In this document: positions 19,657 to 32,432 of the stretch, one piece after another
How the letters are laid out: the number at the start of each line of letters is the position of its first letter
Numbering within the stretch: the first letter of the stretch is position 1
Assembly: GCF_001039355.2 (NCBI RefSeq)
Contig: NW_019775387.1
Coordinates: 17,410 to 49,909, forward strand
From: Lingula anatina
Taxonomy: Eukaryota; Brachiopoda; Lingulata; Lingulida; Lingulidae
Length of the DNA stretch: 32,500 nucleotides
Reading direction: 5' to 3'
Made by a program: the position numbers and the translations under genes
Notes under the pieces: model-generated
Database searches by the model: none
Told to the model about the DNA's origin: nothing
What the model saw: only the letters and a program-made list of their open reading frames with translations

Positions 19657-21967
19657 TCAAAATGGCAATTCCTTGTGATCCCATGAATAGTATTTGCCAG
19701 TATCTAAATAACTTAAGCTATCAACAATTTTTAATAAACAACCTACAGAGTATTCCACAGTAAAAAGTTTTCCTTCTGGTACATTCTTGTGATATGGCCT
19801 GGACAGGTCTGTGTCCACTGTCCCTGGGTGCAGTACCACACATATCACTTTGTTCTTTCCACGCCCTAGCTCTATGCTGAGATTCTTGTTAGCCATGTTT
19901 AGAGCTGCCTTTGACATCCTATAACTGTACCACCCTCCTAAACCTGACATTAGAAAAAAGTTATTAAAATGATTTTGAATTAGAATTCACTGCAACAAAA
20001 CATCGCCTTTTTAAAAGTTTTAAATCCTGACATAATAAATGCAGTATATGGTTTGAACATCAGACATTTGTAAAATCTGTTCAGCAAAATGGAGGAGTCA
20101 CCTTTTAAATTAATAAGGGAGCAGATTTGGGTGATCTGAACAGTCTGTCTTTAAGACTGGTCCTACATGATTCTGTGTAGACCAGTAGACATTTTAGAAT
20201 CCATGGATTTAGTGGTCCAACATGATCATCATTCTGTGTTTGCTTGGAAATTAGAGCTCTGATCATATTACCAATGTCATGATGTATCACTGAACCAAAC
20301 TGAGATGTAATATACAAGTAAAAAAATATATTGGTATGATTCTCAATGTGGATGAGCACTGAGCCCTAGCTGTCCAAGATCAATTTAACTTTATAAACAA
20401 ATTGTTTTACATAAAATGCAAGCCAGTTTAGCTCTTGCTAAATATAGACAGAGTTGAGAGCTATCCTTATTCATTTTGATTAAAAATACTGGAATGGTTG
20501 TAGTAAAGAATTTTATTTCCCAAATTATGCAGCTTAAGTTGCAATAATAAAAATAGTTTCTTCCAAACCAAAGCTAAAATCAGAATAATTTGCACTCTAC
20601 TTGGTGTCAATAAACCACTTATATAATCAAGAATAATTAATAGACTGATGAAGATGAAGAGCAAAAAACTCACCATTGTCTGTTATTGATCCAACTTTGG
20701 CTGACATATTGACTAGAACTGCCTTATGCTGATTTTTGGGATCTGGATGTTGTGTTCCAATGTTTCCACTTCCCTTCTGCAATAGTGGCATGAAATGTTT
20801 GGCCATCACCAAAGGACCCACTGTATTAGTTGAAAATGTGTCTAGTATCCCCTGGAATTTGGAATACGATGTACTAAAACTGATTTATATTTAGAGATGC
20901 TCTTCACGCATTTTGAAATTACCCACAGCCATATTTTACCCAACTCAGACCTTCAAGGGGTTCAAAGCCTTCTGCTTAAACTTCAGAAAATAAACTATAT
21001 CGATTTGTATTTCATATATTGCAGGTGTTGTTAACCAATTCGCCATAACAGCCATTCCACGAAAAAGGGTACAATTCTGAATAATACCTGTCGCAGCTTA
21101 TTTTCAGTAGTAAAAGCATCTGCAATTTAGCTTTTTTTAGCCTTTTTTAGCAGGACCCGATGTGTTCTACTTAAAAAACAACAATTGATANTGGAATGGC
21201 CGATATATCTCTGTTAGGGAAAATCCTAGAAATAAAATTTAAACTGTACATTTGTGTCCAGCTCTTATACATACAGCACAAAGCAAAGTTTTTTGTGTTA
21301 GCAATCCTATTTACTGTCAGATTCTAACTCGTGTTGTTTGTGCTTACACATGAAAGACAGGTGCACAAAAATATATTTATTAAATTATTGTTGGGTGATG
21401 AATCCGTGTCCGTATCTGTGACATGATTAAGGGGTTGAAAATTAAAATAAACAACTTTAGACTCATTCTTGAAAGTTTCTTCCTCGAAAATGGGCAATAT
21501 GGTGCGACTAAAACAACGTTTTGCTCAAAATGAAATAATTTTCTTTATGTACACCAAATTTCAAATCACAAGGCTAGCATTATCAAATCAAATAACACCT
21601 TGACCCTATCTGATGTTTTATACCTCAAATTATAATAGATTAATTCATGTACCTTTGGAGTTACATCCTTCAAGCTTGTCTCTCCTCTGCCTGACGGGTG
21701 CAACAGTCCTGCTGAGTTTATTAATAAATCCAGTTTTCCAAACTTTGCCTGTACCTCACTTGCAACTTGCGCTACATGTTCTTCATTCGTTACATCAAGC
21801 CTGTGGATGAAAAGTTTTTCTGAATTTTGTTGGCGCAAATTCTGCAGATTTGACGCATTCTCAGGATTTCTGCAGGTAGCTATGACGATGGACCCTTTGT
21901 CAAGCAAGCTTTTACAAAACTGCAATCCCAACCCTCTGCTTGCGCCCTGTACTAAGCTTGTAGACAT
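19657..21967 (-). CDS. Short-chain dehydrogenase/reductase, C-factor/sniffer-like
   Basis: Three exons (21967-21653, 20851-20674 and 19943-19657; phases 0 and 1) give 259 aa, the usual length of classical SDRs. The dinucleotide-binding loop is QGASRGLGLQ (residues 7-16), the structural motif is NSAG (84-87), the active-site Ser is probably S160 in VGSI, 12 residues before Tyr172, and YRMSK (172-176) supplies Tyr and Lys. HPGTVDTDLSRPY follows, typical of the C-factor/sniffer branch. It is predicted to be a soluble NAD(P)H-dependent carbonyl reductase; the substrate cannot be read. ATG 21967 is preferred because it leaves the family-typical short leader before the glycine motif; an in-frame ATG at 22006 adds 13 residues. 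All key residues are present and there are no frame breaks. It is divergent from haspin. Confidence 0.92.
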
Positions 21968-23185
21968 ATCTGACTTGCAATGTTGAAACAAGTTTTTATA
22001 ACACATGGAGTAACCGGAAGTTGATATCGGAAGTAGCAGAAGGCCAATGAAATAACGTCTAGCATTTTAGAGATGTCAAAAACGTCCAATCAAAATACTT
22101 GATTAATGCATTTAAAAGGGCGGCCATATTTGATATTGTGTGCAGGGTTTGTGTTTATTTCTTGTAACACCTATGTTGGTTCAGCAGTCTTGCTGTGGAT
22201 GGTTCCTTTCAAATTTTGAGGTGGGTAGGGTTTTGAGACGTTCTTAAAATGGATACTGTGCGTTGCACATCGTATTTCCAGGACTGTGGTAACAGGAAGA
22301 CCAAATTCATTGGTCTAGATTGGGTGATTACATTATAACTCTCATCAAAAATGATAAGTACATTATAGGAGTGAAACCACAAATAAAAGGTGTGGGCCAA
22401 AGGGGGGGGGGGGGTGCAACTTACAGTGTGCGGGAGAGGTATGTTTTAACTATGGTAATGTAGCGCTTTTTAACAGTACCACTATTTTCATTGGAATTGA
22501 TTACACAATGTTTGCCTGTAGACATACATATAATTAACTGAGACCCCATTCCCATAGACACCATCAGTCTACTTGGATCGACCTAACTCTGCGGGGACTC
22601 TCGCTGAATGCAATCAGATTAACACACCTCCTCTTGGCATTAAGTAGAATGTATACAGAAAACCTCATGATTGTATGAGTACGATGGAAACATTCAATTA
22701 CAGTAGGCTGATAGTATTTAGGGGAGTCCCTGCAAAGTTGAGGTAGGTCCACATAGACTGATGTTTTCTATGGGAATGGGGTCTTACTGAATAATTAGTA
22801 TTACTATTAGGCGTTGTTTAGGTTTGATGATAAACTTTATGTCCTTATATATAGAAAATTTAAGGGCAATACTTTTTGGATTTATCTAAGAAATGACAGA
22901 CTTGTAAAGATCAATCAAGTAATATTTGTTCAGTGACGTGTCCTTTTGGTAAGGTTCATATCTCGTCAACTCTGTGCTGATTTCAAATGTTGCTGTAATG
23001 GAATTTATTTCATATCAGGTCTTCATTATATACTTTTATAGAAGTTGATTCTTTGGTAAATTACTGAGGAAATCCATAAGCAATATTTACAATTGTTATA
23101 GTTTTTATAATTTGACCAACAGAGAGCTTGGAGCCAGTGTTATTGTCACAGACTGTAGATGATTTATATCTATCACCTGTTACAG
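21968..23185. promoter_or_regulatory. Shared intergenic region of SDR and haspin
   Basis: This 1.2 kb separates the two divergent genes. GGGCGGCCATATTTG (about 22120) resembles a YY1-type element and lies between them. The haspin coding exon is preceded by an acceptor-like TTACAG (23180-23185), so a non-coding first exon probably lies here; its position was not determined. A 13-base G run is at 22402-22414 and a MITE at 22541-22786. Confidence 0.4.
22541..22786. mobile_element. MITE with about 60-bp imperfect inverted ends
   Basis: The left end AGACCCCATTCCCATAGA and the right end (reverse complement AAGACCCCATTCCCATAGAA) stay similar for about 60 bp, through CATCAGTCTA, GGACC/GATCGACCTA and GGGGACTC/AGGGACTC. 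Flanks TTAACTG and TTACTG are a possible imperfect target duplication. There is no ORF. Relatives are at 5650-5760 and, weakly, 3619-3690. Confidence 0.65.
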
Positions 23186-23189
23186 GTAT

Positions 23190-26100
23190 ATGTTGGACAT
23201 GGCCAAAAGGGAGAAAGTAGTGCAGACATATGGAAGGCATAGGAATCGTGTCATTACCACAAATGATCTATGGAGCTCTGGAGAAGAACGAGGGAAAACT
23301 TTATTCAGTAGTTCTGAGGACTCCTCTTTATCAATTACTGACAGATCCAGGAATGTATCCTCAAGGTACAAGTATTGATTGTTGTCCTGGCATTTTTAAC
23401 AGTTTGGGCAAAATCAAGGATTTGTGCAACATGTAGTTGTTCGAGATGTTGTTAACTTATAAAATTAAGAAACAGTGATGTTGAACAGATTTTTAAATGG
23501 AATAAGCATTCCTCTGGAAGGTGTATGTTTTTATTGTTCATAATAAAGTATATTTTCATGGTTAAGTTACAAGAAAATTACTAACTTATTTTTTGTTCTT
23601 GGACAGGTCATTCAATTCTTTCTCTAAAACAAGGTCAGTAGACAAACACAGTGCTAATAAAGAAAACAGGAGCAGAAAGCCTAGGAGGGCAAAAGTTAAA
23701 GCTGTTGACAGGCTTTTTGCTCTCACAGTAAGTATATGTGTGTCTGTTATAAAGTCGGCATGTCCTTCATTTAATGTTGAGAAAAATAAAACGATGCTTA
23801 CATCTGTTTGAAGATTTTTGCTTATGTAATCATTATCCATGGGGAATATGATGATTGTCCTTTAAAATTAAGTGTTACAAATGAAAGAATCACACAAGAA
23901 AGTTAATACATGGCATGTTTATGATTAATTCAGGTATCTTGATTTGAATTTGATGTAAGGATTAGAAAACTACTGCCACAAGATATCATTCCCCATGTAT
24001 ATCAGAATGTGTTTACCTGCACTGTACAACAATTAACTTAGGCACATTTGCTTTGTATTTTAGGACTCTGCAAACAGCTCCCAAAATACATCAAATGTAG
24101 GCTGCAGGAAAGCTCTTAGAGATCGAAATGGAATTTTTGACATCAAAAGTGATGAAAAGGTGAGCAAAAAGCCTCAAACAGATAAAAGAAAACAACCCAG
24201 GAGGGCCAAAAGGACAGAAAACAAGAAAACCAATGCAAAAGGCTCTTCCAAGGAACCAGCAGCATCTAATTTGAAATCAGACACGAGTGACTTGAAAATA
24301 GAAGCTTCTCATTTTAATTTCAGCCAGTTTGACAATTACAGTTTGGTTTTATCTGACTCTCCTCTAAAAGAAGGAGAAAAAATATCTGGTCGTGATTCTT
24401 TATTGAAAGAACTGAGTGGTATAACAGTGCAGCAAACACCTGACATTGTCACAAGGGGAAAGCCAGCATTGAGAAGTGTCACCAGTGTTGAAACCAGCAC
24501 ACCAAATATATACCATAAGGCAAAGCGGACAGATGCTGCTGGTAAAATAAAACCTGAAGAGATCTCATTGATAGAGCATTTTGACTCGAATCCCAACACC
24601 CCATCCCAAGAGTCTAAGGAACAGGAATATGCAGAGATATCTGCAGGTGTCGAAAAACTTAGTCTTGGAGATAGTTCGAAAAACAGCAAGGATGTTCGCT
24701 CTGGCAACACTTACCAGGTTACAGACAGACAAGAGTTAACCTATGCACTTAGAAAGTGCCAAGTAGTTTTAGACAGGTGTAAAAACCTTACACAGAATGA
24801 TGAATGTGAAGATGCGAACTGTGAAAGCACAAAGGCCTGTGACACTGATGGAATTGGATTGAAAAGCTGTGAAATTATGGTTCAGAAAATAACAGACAGT
24901 TTTGTTACACGCAGACGGCGCCCTGCGTGCAAGAGTTCAAATGGTAAACATGCTAGCCTTGATTCAATTGTGGAGCTGTCTTTTGATGCCTCTGCAGACT
25001 TATTTGACACAGACACACCTAGTGAACACTCTGATGCTGAGTTAGCAGATCTTCCCAGTCCTAAAGGATGCTACATGTTACGGGGTCAAGGACCTGTGAC
25101 GAGGAATAGAAATGTATCCTGCGATTCTGAAATTAGTGCCATTTCTGAAATTGAAGAAGAGGAAGAGGTTGAAACAGATGAGGATGAGGAACTTGTTTCT
25201 GAAAATGACGATCAAGAGCAAGCTAGTGATGTAGAACAGGGTGAAACTGAGGAGGAAGAAGAAGATAGTAGTGAAGAAGAAGATGAAGATGAGTGCAAGG
25301 CTGAGGTAATTTATTGGGATCAAGGAGATTAAAAGATGGAAGTACTTAATGGTCATTAATAACCTTTGGGGAATTTAAGCAGTGGTTTGTTAAAAAAGTG
25401 TTTTCACATATATGTCAACGGGTCTACCTGGTGTGTGTGTGTGTGTGTGTGTGTAAAAGAACTGCTTCATATACAAATTTTTATACAGGAATCTGAAGGT
25501 AATGAGGAAGAAGAGGAAGATGCGGAGGAAGAGGAGGATTCGGAATCAAAAGCAGAGTCAGATTTAGAAAATCCTAACAACACCACTCTTTACATGCTGA
25601 ATGACAGCCAGTACAAAACTCCCTCAGACAGTGGTTTGCTAGAGGCTGGAATGGCCAGCATGTCCTACCATACTGCAGAAGGCATGGCAGAGATGTCTGT
25701 AGACAACAGTAAGACAGATGCTCACTTGCTGTCTCTCAGTGGACACATTAATAGCCTGTGTCGATCCTTTAAGGTAATGCCACAAATACAATAACAACAA
25801 TTTTTATTTTGTTCTCAAATTCTTTCATGTGTCTTGTTACCTGTACAGCCTTAATTTATTGGTCATTTGAACAGTTATGCAGATATTACAATGTGACAAC
25901 TTCTGCTTTTAGGAAGTCCTTACTCCATCCAAGTCAAAGAACATTCCTCAGCTGACTCCGGAAGAGAAAGTTTTGCTCCAGTGTGAGCAAGACAATGTGA
26001 TATCATTTAGTAAATGTATTCCATCAAGGTAAATGTTGTGTTAAAAGTTTGATGTGAAATAATTTTTTTTATTTTGTTTACTGAGAAGTAAAATGTTATT

Positions 26101-27174
26101 AGAAGTGAGGTGGTTTTAGGATGTTTTGGAAGGTTATAAAAGTTGTTCTGTGTAGTTGGTTTAAGATCTTTTTTATTAGGTAAAGATATTTTGAACTGAT
26201 AAATTTCTTTTGTTGATATCTTGCCAGTATGATGAACAAGTGTACGAAGATTGGAGAGGGAGTTTATGGAGAAGTTTTCAGAACTGTGGTTAATAAGAAA
26301 TCTGTGGCATTAAAGGTACACTAGTAAGAGATTGTATCATGTTCATTGATATTACTTTCATGTTTCTATGTATAATTTTGAAAAGTGTATTTGGAATTAA
26401 GTTTAAGTTGAAGAAAAGGATAACAAAAATTAATTTTAATCTGTAACTTTAAACGACATTATAACATGACAGAATATCAAAATAAGAAAATATTAATCAC
26501 TTTTATCTTAAAACAATACATTTTTAGTGACTTTATATCTGTGAAATAATATTTACAGATCATTCCTATTGAGGGTGATTTCCCTGTGAATGATGAACCA
26601 CAGAAGACCTATGAAGAAATTTTACCAGAAATCATGATCTCAAGGTAAAGCAATTACTAAAGCACTGCATGGAATGGTTACGTTTAGAGTTTGATTATCA
26701 AACCATAACTTTACTCATTTTGTATTATTAGTAGTATGTTTTATTAGCTTTTGTTGAAATTTTTTAGAAATTAAAATTAAAAAAATTACCATCCATCTCA
26801 CTCAGAAATATTTGAATCTTGAATATGTGCCTTTAAATTTGTCTATGTAATGTCTGTATATGTGCCATCTTTGATATCTGGTTTATGCTCACTAGCCCTG
26901 CAGTTGTGATACAATAGAGAGGAAAAAACTAATTTTACAGTTATGTAACTTTTTCCAGAGAGCTGAGTGCAATGAAGGATAGCCAAAAAAGTTGTACTGA
27001 AAACTATGTGGAGGTTAGAAGGTAACAACAGAATACCTGACAGTAGTATTGATGACTCTGCCATAAAAACTCCAGAGCTCTGGAATAATTTTTATTGACA
27101 ATTTTTCTTCTTAAAATTAAGTCTGGGACACTGAAACTCAGCCAGCTGAGTTGTGTTTGACCAAAATCTTTAAG

Positions 27175-27218
<44 letters not shown>

Positions 27219-29996
27219 AGAGGGGGCTGATACCCCAAGTCTTGCAGTCAGTTATCTTATCTTAATCCAAATTTCAGGGTGTCCCTTGTGAAAGGCCAGT
27301 ATCCTGCTGCTCTGCTTAAACAATGGGACATCTATGACAAAGCAAAACGCTCTGAGAATGACAGGCCAGGTAGAAATAAAGACTGAACAATGCCTCATTC
27401 ATCAACATTCTTGTGCTTTTACTTTGTTTATCTTTGTGTTGACAGTGTATGTAAGATAGAGTGGCTTTCCACAGTAATTTTTCTACCTCAATCCTTCAGT
27501 TCAAGCAGTAGATGTTACCTGCCTTGACATTACCTTTTTAATGGGGGGTAGTTGGCCGGAGGTTGATTATGTCAACTTGCATAGAAAGGCTACATTTGAT
27601 TAATTCTTAACCAAAATGTTATCATTTAAATGAAAATATTTCTTGGAAGCGTAACAGCTTAAATCCTCAACTTTGATTAGAAACTTGCCATTACCATTTA
27701 AAAGAAAGTAGCATATTTAATTTAATTTATTATTATTATTATTATTTTTAATTTAATTTAATTTTTTTTTTTTAGACATATTTGGCAATAATCAGTTATT
27801 CATTGTGTTTGAATTTGCGGATGGAGGCTGTGCACTAGAGGGTTTCAAGGTTGGTATCAAGGTTGAAAGGTAGAAATAGTATGTACCCTTTTTCCAACTT
27901 CTGTTGACACAAGCAATAACAACTTCATGTCAGAATAATGTGCATGTGATACTTTACCGCCTTTTCTCAATCCCAAACATGCTGATTGTATCTGAATCAA
28001 ATTTCCGAAAAATGTGTACTTTTTGAGATCAAAATCACTTCCTTCCAGTTTGAGAGCATCTTGGAAGCCAAGAGTGTCCTGCACCAGGTTGTGTGTGCCT
28101 TGGCTGTGGCAGAGGCTGAGCTGGAGTTTGAACACAGAGATCTACACTGGGGGAATGTGCTGGTGAAAAGGACTAACCAGGAGACTCTACAGTATAAGCT
28201 GAATGGTGAACTTTGTGAGATCAAGGTCCATGGTGTTACTGTCAGCATCATAGATTTTACACTTTCCAGACTTAAGAAAGGTATGGGATTAATCTACAAT
28301 GCCCTTGAGCATGGGTCTTTGGTTTATGCTTATAACTGTGCCAATTTCTTTGATTCTAGAACTTTGCAACTGTTTATGTTTGATCATTTTTTTCACCTGC
28401 ATACAACAGAGTTGTATACCTCTTGTGAGTGAAAGAAAATTGCAATTTTTGAAGCACCAGTCGTTGTGTATTTGCATTTGTTCAATATAACTGTTTGTAA
28501 TTAATAATGGGGGTTAAACTCCCAAGCCAAAAATTACATTGGAAATTGACATTTTCAAACAGTACACTCATAGGCCCATATGCTGAGATGCATTAAGTGA
28601 ACCTTCTGATGGACACTAAAATCATGGTATTCAATACCTCAGCCAGGGACATATATTATAGGCACATTTTGTGCAGGAAAAAAAAAGATATGTAGTTATA
28701 ATCCTTGCGTATACTATTTCTAGCATACTTTTTGTCTTCATGTTCAAAAAAAGAGTGTTAAAACAACTATCTACTCTATATTCTTCTGGTAATTGCCCCC
28801 TTGAACATGTTAAGGTAAAAGTAAAGGCTGGGTTTGCAGCCTTATATGTTCAATAAACAAGATCACTCTGCTTCACAATTTATGCTGGTAGGTCTGTTCA
28901 AAGCTGAAACAATCTCACCTCACTTTTGAGCATATAAAATCCATGCAGCAGTGGGACTCTCTGGTACTGTCCTCAATTATCACCACTACTGTGTACCATT
29001 ACCAAGTCATGTGCTTTGTCAGTATGTTATATTATGTTTTGAATTTAGTTGCAACTGTTTTGTTTTCCAGATGGCTGCACCATTTTCACAGACTTGTCTG
29101 TTGATAAGACACTGTTTGAAGGGGAGGGAGATTACCAGTTTGAGGTCTACAGGTTGATGAAGCAGGAAAACCAGTGAGTTTTCTTATAGCTCAACAGAGC
29201 TACTTGTAATTTGCCTCTATTGATGAAAAACTTTGCCCAGAACAAGGATATAAATTATTTTGTGGTTGCCCTTATCTTTATCAATAATGTTCTTCTGCAT
29301 GTTTCTACTCTACAACTGAGATTTGATACTTTTATCCAGTCTACGCCATAAACTTTTCTGCTGATTGGCCATTTGCACCACCAGTTTCAGAAAAACTGCT
29401 CTAAATCAAGATCTATTAGTCCAAGTAAAATGTACTGGACATTGTTCCCTATTGCAATAATATTAGTAATAACAAGACCTTGATTTTGTCAAACTTTTAA
29501 AAAAATTATTTAGAATCATCATGTAACAGTTTCCAAAAATATTTAATCAAATCAAAAATCTCTTTTGATAACATACAGTTAAAAATTCTATGGCTATGTC
29601 AGAACACTTTTCATACAATCTGAAGAATCTACTTGTCCAAACAAAATTTTACTGGCCATAGGTATACGACCAGTTGCAGACTACTTTTATCAGTGTAGGA
29701 CCTCCTTTTGATGGGGCATTGTATATTAATTTTACAGTTGAACATCATGAATGGTATAATTTTCCATTGTATCATTATTTCTTTGTTTTAGAGACAATTG
29801 GGAGCAGCACCACCCATTCACCAATGTCCTTTGGATCAACTACTTGACTGATAAACTAATACATGAAACTAGATACCCTGGCAATGATTCTCAGCACAGG
29901 GCTTTGCTCAGAGACATGAAGGCCTTTTACAAGGACATTCTAACATACAGGAGCGCTGTACACATGCTGACAGATTGCCAGTATTTGAAGTGTTGA
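23190..29996 (+). CDS. HASPIN: Haspin, histone H3 Thr3 kinase
   Basis: Thirteen coding exons: 23190-23365, 23607-23727, 24064-25305, 25489-25773, 25913-26028, 26228-26315, 26559-26644, 26959-27021, 27278-27369, 27776-27849, 28049-28280, 29071-29173, 29792-29996. All junctions keep phase, giving 960 aa (human about 798). The kinase domain starts with KIGEGVYGEVF (654-664), Lys in VALK (676), EEILPEI (695-701), QLFIVFEFADGG, HRDLHWGN (Asp812), IIDFTLSRL (Asp850, DFT as the haspin-type DYT), EGDYQFEVYRLMK and NVLWINYLTDK. The N-terminus has TYGR (13-16), a KEN box (77-79), basic tracts (KRKQPRRAKRTENKK) and long acidic runs before the kinase. Haspin phosphorylates H3 Thr3 at centromeres in mitosis and so recruits the Aurora B complex. 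ATG 23199 (gacATGGcc) has better context than 23190. Confidence 0.96.
25431..25454. repeat. (GT)12 microsatellite in haspin intron 3
   Basis: Perfect GT dinucleotides 34 bp before the exon 4 acceptor (25487-25488). Confidence 0.97.
27176..27218. repeat. (TG)n(GA)n compound microsatellite in haspin intron 8
   Basis: About 14 TG units followed by about 7 GA units. Confidence 0.95.
27721..27775. repeat. Low-complexity (ATT)n and T-rich tract before haspin exon 10
   Basis: TTA repeats followed by a long T run that serves as the polypyrimidine tract of the acceptor at 27774-27775. Confidence 0.9.
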
Positions 29997-30046
29997 TATA
30001 TGCAGAGGGCAGCACTTCAAAGATTTTGCTTTCTCAAAAGATGTTT

Positions 30047-30052
30047 AATAAA
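30047..30052 (+). terminator. Haspin polyadenylation signal
   Basis: AATAAA lies 51 bp after the stop codon, implying a very short 3' untranslated region. Confidence 0.65.
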
Positions 30053-31776
30053 ACGTTGACAGCGGAAGAAGTAATTAGGCTTAATAATGCATTTTATTCA
30101 TGAACAGTTCATACCAATGTTTTATGAAATGTTATCATAGATAGATCAATGGTTATCATATTTTTATTTACGTTTATTTATTTATTGACCTTGGATGTTT
30201 TCAGCAAAAACTGAAATAGATTTATTTGAAATAAGCATTTTAATCTTAAAGAAAACTGAATCATTGTCATGTTTAAAATACTAGTGAAATATATGTATTA
30301 ATGATAATAACACTTACAATTTAAATTTAGATAAGAAAAGGAAAGAAAAAGAAAAATTGATTAAAACAAACTGTTATAGAATTATTATTCCAGATAATTG
30401 AAAAAAAAATAAAAGAATGATGTGATTTCGTTATAGTTCTTAAAGTGTTGTTGTTAATTGGCAGCTTATTTTAGTTACATTAAAGGTACATGCGAACTGA
30501 GCATCAGGGGAGCGTGGATTCCCAGTAAAATAAGTTCAACATGCCAAAGGATAAACTGAATATATCATTCCATCAGTCATACAAGAGCTTTAGACTGCTC
30601 CTTAAATTTTTGGTCGGAAATTTAACCTACTTTTGTGACCTACTTTTCTGCCCCATTGACATACAGCATAGAATGCTAGCAGAAAAATCTGTTCAAACAT
30701 CATTTTCGGGTAAAATTAAAGAATGCTTTTGGTAAATCTCTTAGGTATACTACTTGAAACTATATACTGGCATTTGGTCGATTTTTGTGGCAAAAAATTG
30801 ACATTGTATGCATCATTAAAATAAGTGAACATGTTTTTTGCTAATATCTCCGTGCCACTTTTAATTGCACCGCCAGCATGAGCATTGGAGTATTTACATG
30901 GTTTACTCTTCCCCCTCACCTGCTACCACATCTTGGACTACAAGGACCTGTGCCCTCATCTTGCTGAATTAGGTCATGTAATTTTGACTGGAACCACCTG
31001 GAATTTTGCGCTTTATCTGTGCATTTGCATAGCTGTGGTACTTGTCCAAATGCAGAATTTTTCAAAATGAAAGTTATCTAAAATAGAAGAGTGACAATTA
31101 AAATTGAATTGGAAATGTTGGTGATCCAGATATGACCTTGAATTTGACCTGCCAAACCACATTTTTGTTTAAATTTACTTAGGGTCTTTGTAAAGGTTAA
31201 AAAATATCCTTTTTAACATAAAAGTTTTTTTTTCTATTATTTTTTTTACTTATTAGTTGAGTGGCTATATTTAAAGGTAGGCCTCTTTCAAAAATGAGCA
31301 CGATCAGCATATTAAAATTTATTGAGGGTCATTAACTTGTAAGGATTACACAAGGCAGCAAAGCTGTCAAATATACAGACAAAAAGCAGAAAATACTGAT
31401 GCACAAAATGGGCTACTGCCAATTCTGATGCAATAATACATTATGCTTAACAGCAAGTCAACACCAAATTATAGTTGTGCACAATAGGCAATTCATATGT
31501 AAGTAAAATGTTTAACTAGCATAAGACCCATAAGAGTCCAAGTTCAGACTTTGAAAATGCCAGAAGGAGTAAAATGAAAATTTCACACCTGCTCTTTATG
31601 AATATTCATCAGATTTGATAATTTTAAAGTCAAAATGTAAAACAGTCTTCCACTTTTTGTGTCATCTCTATAGGTTCACGCTGCTGGTGACAATTTAATG
31701 AGGTTATTGGTCTTTGGAACGGTTTGTTGGAAATTCAAGAACTACAATTATAAAAAAAAAAGCAAATGTGATGTAC
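30053..31776. other. Gene-free spacer after haspin
   Basis: AT-rich, with only short open frames (64 codons at 30541, 67 on the minus strand at 30919) that lack family features. No mobile element was recognised. Confidence 0.5.
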
Positions 31777-31888
31777 CAATGTTGTTGCCAGTCTTGGTGT
31801 CTGTCCCCCCTGAGTTCTGACAGAGGCTCTCGGTGGCTGAACAGCACCTGGGGATCTGCTGGTATCTATGGCAAACTTCCTTGAACTC
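31777..31888 (-). CDS. Doubtful internal exon
   Basis: The minus-strand 112-bp segment is bounded by TTACAG and GTACAT. It reads SSRKFAIDTSRSPGAVQPPR and then SVRTQGGQTPRLATTL without a stop, and is more GC-rich than its surroundings. A second frame is also open, so the call rests only on splice-like edges and composition. If real, it belongs to a gene reaching beyond the right edge. Confidence 0.2.
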
Positions 31889-32430
31889 CTGTAAATCAGA
31901 GTGGCCATGACAATAAAAAGTTTGGGGGTATTCTTTGGAGAATCAACATGAAAATAATTTATTTAGTCTTGGCTTTTATCTGAGGGTGTATATTGATGAT
32001 TTGAAAAAAGCAAATCTTTTTCAAACCATGTTAAGTTAAAAGAAAAAAAATTGCATAACATTAATAGCAGTGATAAAATCACAAGTGTGATATCTAACAT
32101 TACCGAACAATTTAGCATAGAATTTTACCAGATGAGTTATGAACTTAGAATAAGTTTATATCAATTTGTATTAGTGGAATCAATTAGGAAGTTAAGCTTT
32201 AGTCAGGATCTTTTTCTATAGCAATGAAAACAATTTAAAGATTGTGCAATGGAAATGCCATTTTAAAGCAGGAATTCATCTAAACAAATTTTAAAGTGAT
32301 AAAACAGAGAACAATGCTTATTGTTCTTATAAACTTACCTACATAAAAACCTATCCAACTAGAAAAGCACTCAGAGAGCGCAGACCTCCACCACGCAAGC
32401 AAATTTTTAATATTATTGATTATTGATTGA
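31889..32430. other. Gene-free AT-rich stretch
   Basis: Nothing supported. A short basic plus-strand reading (RKALRERRPPPRKQIFN, 32365-32410) is too small to call. Confidence 0.4.
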
Positions 32431-32432
32431 TC

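Noticed and set aside
22255-22340. MDTVRCTSYFQDCGNRKTKF, at first glance THAP-like
   Set aside because: The Cys spacing is wrong (six residues between), no His or AVPTIF-type end follows, and the frame stops early.
24336-25356. Minus-strand open frames opposite haspin exon 3
   Set aside because: Shadows of the acidic, Ser-rich coding sequence; no start context or motif.
28289-28490. Open frames over haspin intron 11
   Set aside because: The plus reading is exon 11 running into the intron; the kinase alignment requires the donor at 28281.
30541-31070. Short plus-strand frames after haspin
   Set aside because: 61-64 codons, low complexity, no splice signals or family match.
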